Assembly: GCA_048498155.1 (NCBI GenBank)
Contig: JBEHYN010000007.1
Span: 11,885 to 75,884, forward strand
Reading direction: 5' to 3'
From: BOG-938 sp048498155
GTDB lineage: Bacteria > Pseudomonadota > Alphaproteobacteria > Caulobacterales > Caulobacteraceae
DNA length: 64,000 nucleotides
Of the stretch, positions 63,836-64,000 are shown piece by piece. Made by a program: the position numbers and the translations under genes. Under the pieces are notes generated by a model that ran no database searches, was not told the origin of the DNA, and was given only the letters and a program-made list of their open reading frames with translations. The stretch's first letter is position 1. Each line of letters starts with the position of its first letter.

Positions 63836-63846
63836 TGGGTGGATTT

Positions 63847-63862
63847 ATACAATATTTTGTAT
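63847..63862. promoter_or_regulatory. Palindromic operator before the HigB-like gene
   Basis: ATACAATATTTTGTAT is a 6-bp inverted repeat (ATACAA and TTGTAT) around TATT in an AT-rich patch 12 bases upstream of the toxin start. It is the natural candidate for the antitoxin-binding operator and likely overlaps the promoter. Confidence 0.6.
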
Positions 63863-63901
63863 TTTTGGCAACTGGATTAAGGCATGAAGGGGACAGAAAC
63901 T

Positions 63902-64000
63902 TGGAGTGCACCCCTAAAATGAGACAGGGAAATTAGGGGACAGTTCTCGTAAGGAGAATGTATGTCCGACCCTGAGAAGCGGCGCTTCAGCCGCGAGTTC
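63902..64000 (+). mobile_element. Left end of an insertion sequence (partial)
   Basis: TGGAGTGCACCCCTAAAATG followed by a short untranslated leader and an AAGGAG ribosome binding site is the layout of an IS left end. The element continues beyond the window, so family and length cannot be fixed; an IS3-type element is a guess from the first residues of the gene. Confidence 0.5.
63962..64000 (+). CDS. Transposase N-terminus (partial, runs off window)
   Basis: Only 13 codons are visible, MSDPEKRRFSREF, with AAGGAG a few bases upstream. The start with RRFSREF fits OrfA/helix-turn-helix transposase N-termini of the IS3 or related families. The call rests on this short match and the IS-like leader. 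Confidence 0.5.
   Translation, partial: MSDPEKRRFSREF

Overview
The window is high-GC DNA from an alphaproteobacterium of the Caulobacterales type (Caulobacter or Phenylobacterium-like). The evidence is a cell-division cluster with an ftsZ promoter carrying a DnaA box, a CcrM-type GANTC site and a perfect CtrA box (TTAA-N7-TTAA), a LexA box of the alphaproteobacterial GAAC-N7-GAAC form, a metH gene divided into two cistrons, and several palindromic intergenic repeats of the kind common in these genomes.

Layout. Positions 1-5124 (minus strand) hold a coupled secreted set: a DUF1587/1592/1588-type protein with a CxxCH motif, a DUF1552 protein and an ankyrin-repeat protein cut by the window edge. 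Positions 5546-8323 (plus) hold an MgtA/B-type P-type ATPase and a 61-residue protein, with a 15-bp direct repeat on each side. Positions 8417-22744 (plus) hold uvrD/pcrA, prmA, ddl, ftsQ, ftsA, ftsZ, lpxC, bamD, recN and ligA. Positions 22776-42918 (minus) hold a PQQ-like propeller protein, an M24 aminopeptidase, an M28 peptidase, then murB, murC, an AhpD-like protein, murG, ftsW, murD, mraY, murF, murE, ftsI, ftsL, rsmH and mraZ. The division and wall (dcw) genes therefore form two blocks that face each other and meet at ligA, instead of one collinear run. Upstream of mraZ are three TGGGN repeats with 10-bp spacing (MraZ operator), a LexA-type box, and the RNase P RNA gene. An AmpD-type amidase follows.

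Positions 44389-50983 carry a secreted metallo-beta-lactamase-fold protein, a small membrane protein, a TerB/J-domain protein, a fused HyuA-HyuB (5-oxoprolinase type) enzyme with a palindromic element inserted in frame, and a small secreted protein. Positions 50988-56768 are a methionine operon read leftward: an ArsR-methyltransferase fusion of SahR type, metF, metH part 1 and metH part 2, with a perfect 20-bp palindromic operator before the regulator. A palindromic element sits between the metH parts. The first eight codons of metH part 2 occur on both of its sides, and a 54-codon open frame spans the gap with overlapping stop and start codons at both ends. A hybrid histidine kinase and an SMP-30-type protein, whose Tat signal implies a CTG start, follow on the plus strand.

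The accessory end (59931-64000) looks like an interbacterial or defence-type toxin locus: a 342-residue protein with a PD-(D/E)xK-like C-terminal nuclease, an overlapping putative immunity gene, a fragment of a HigA antitoxin, a second copy of only the toxin's last 31 codons (92 of 93 bases identical) fused to a diverged second immunity gene, then ParD/ParE-like and HigB/HigA-like modules, and the start of an insertion sequence at the window edge. This orphan-tail arrangement is the strongest candidate for an undescribed system. The bridged metH insertion and the LexA box before mraZ are the next most interesting.
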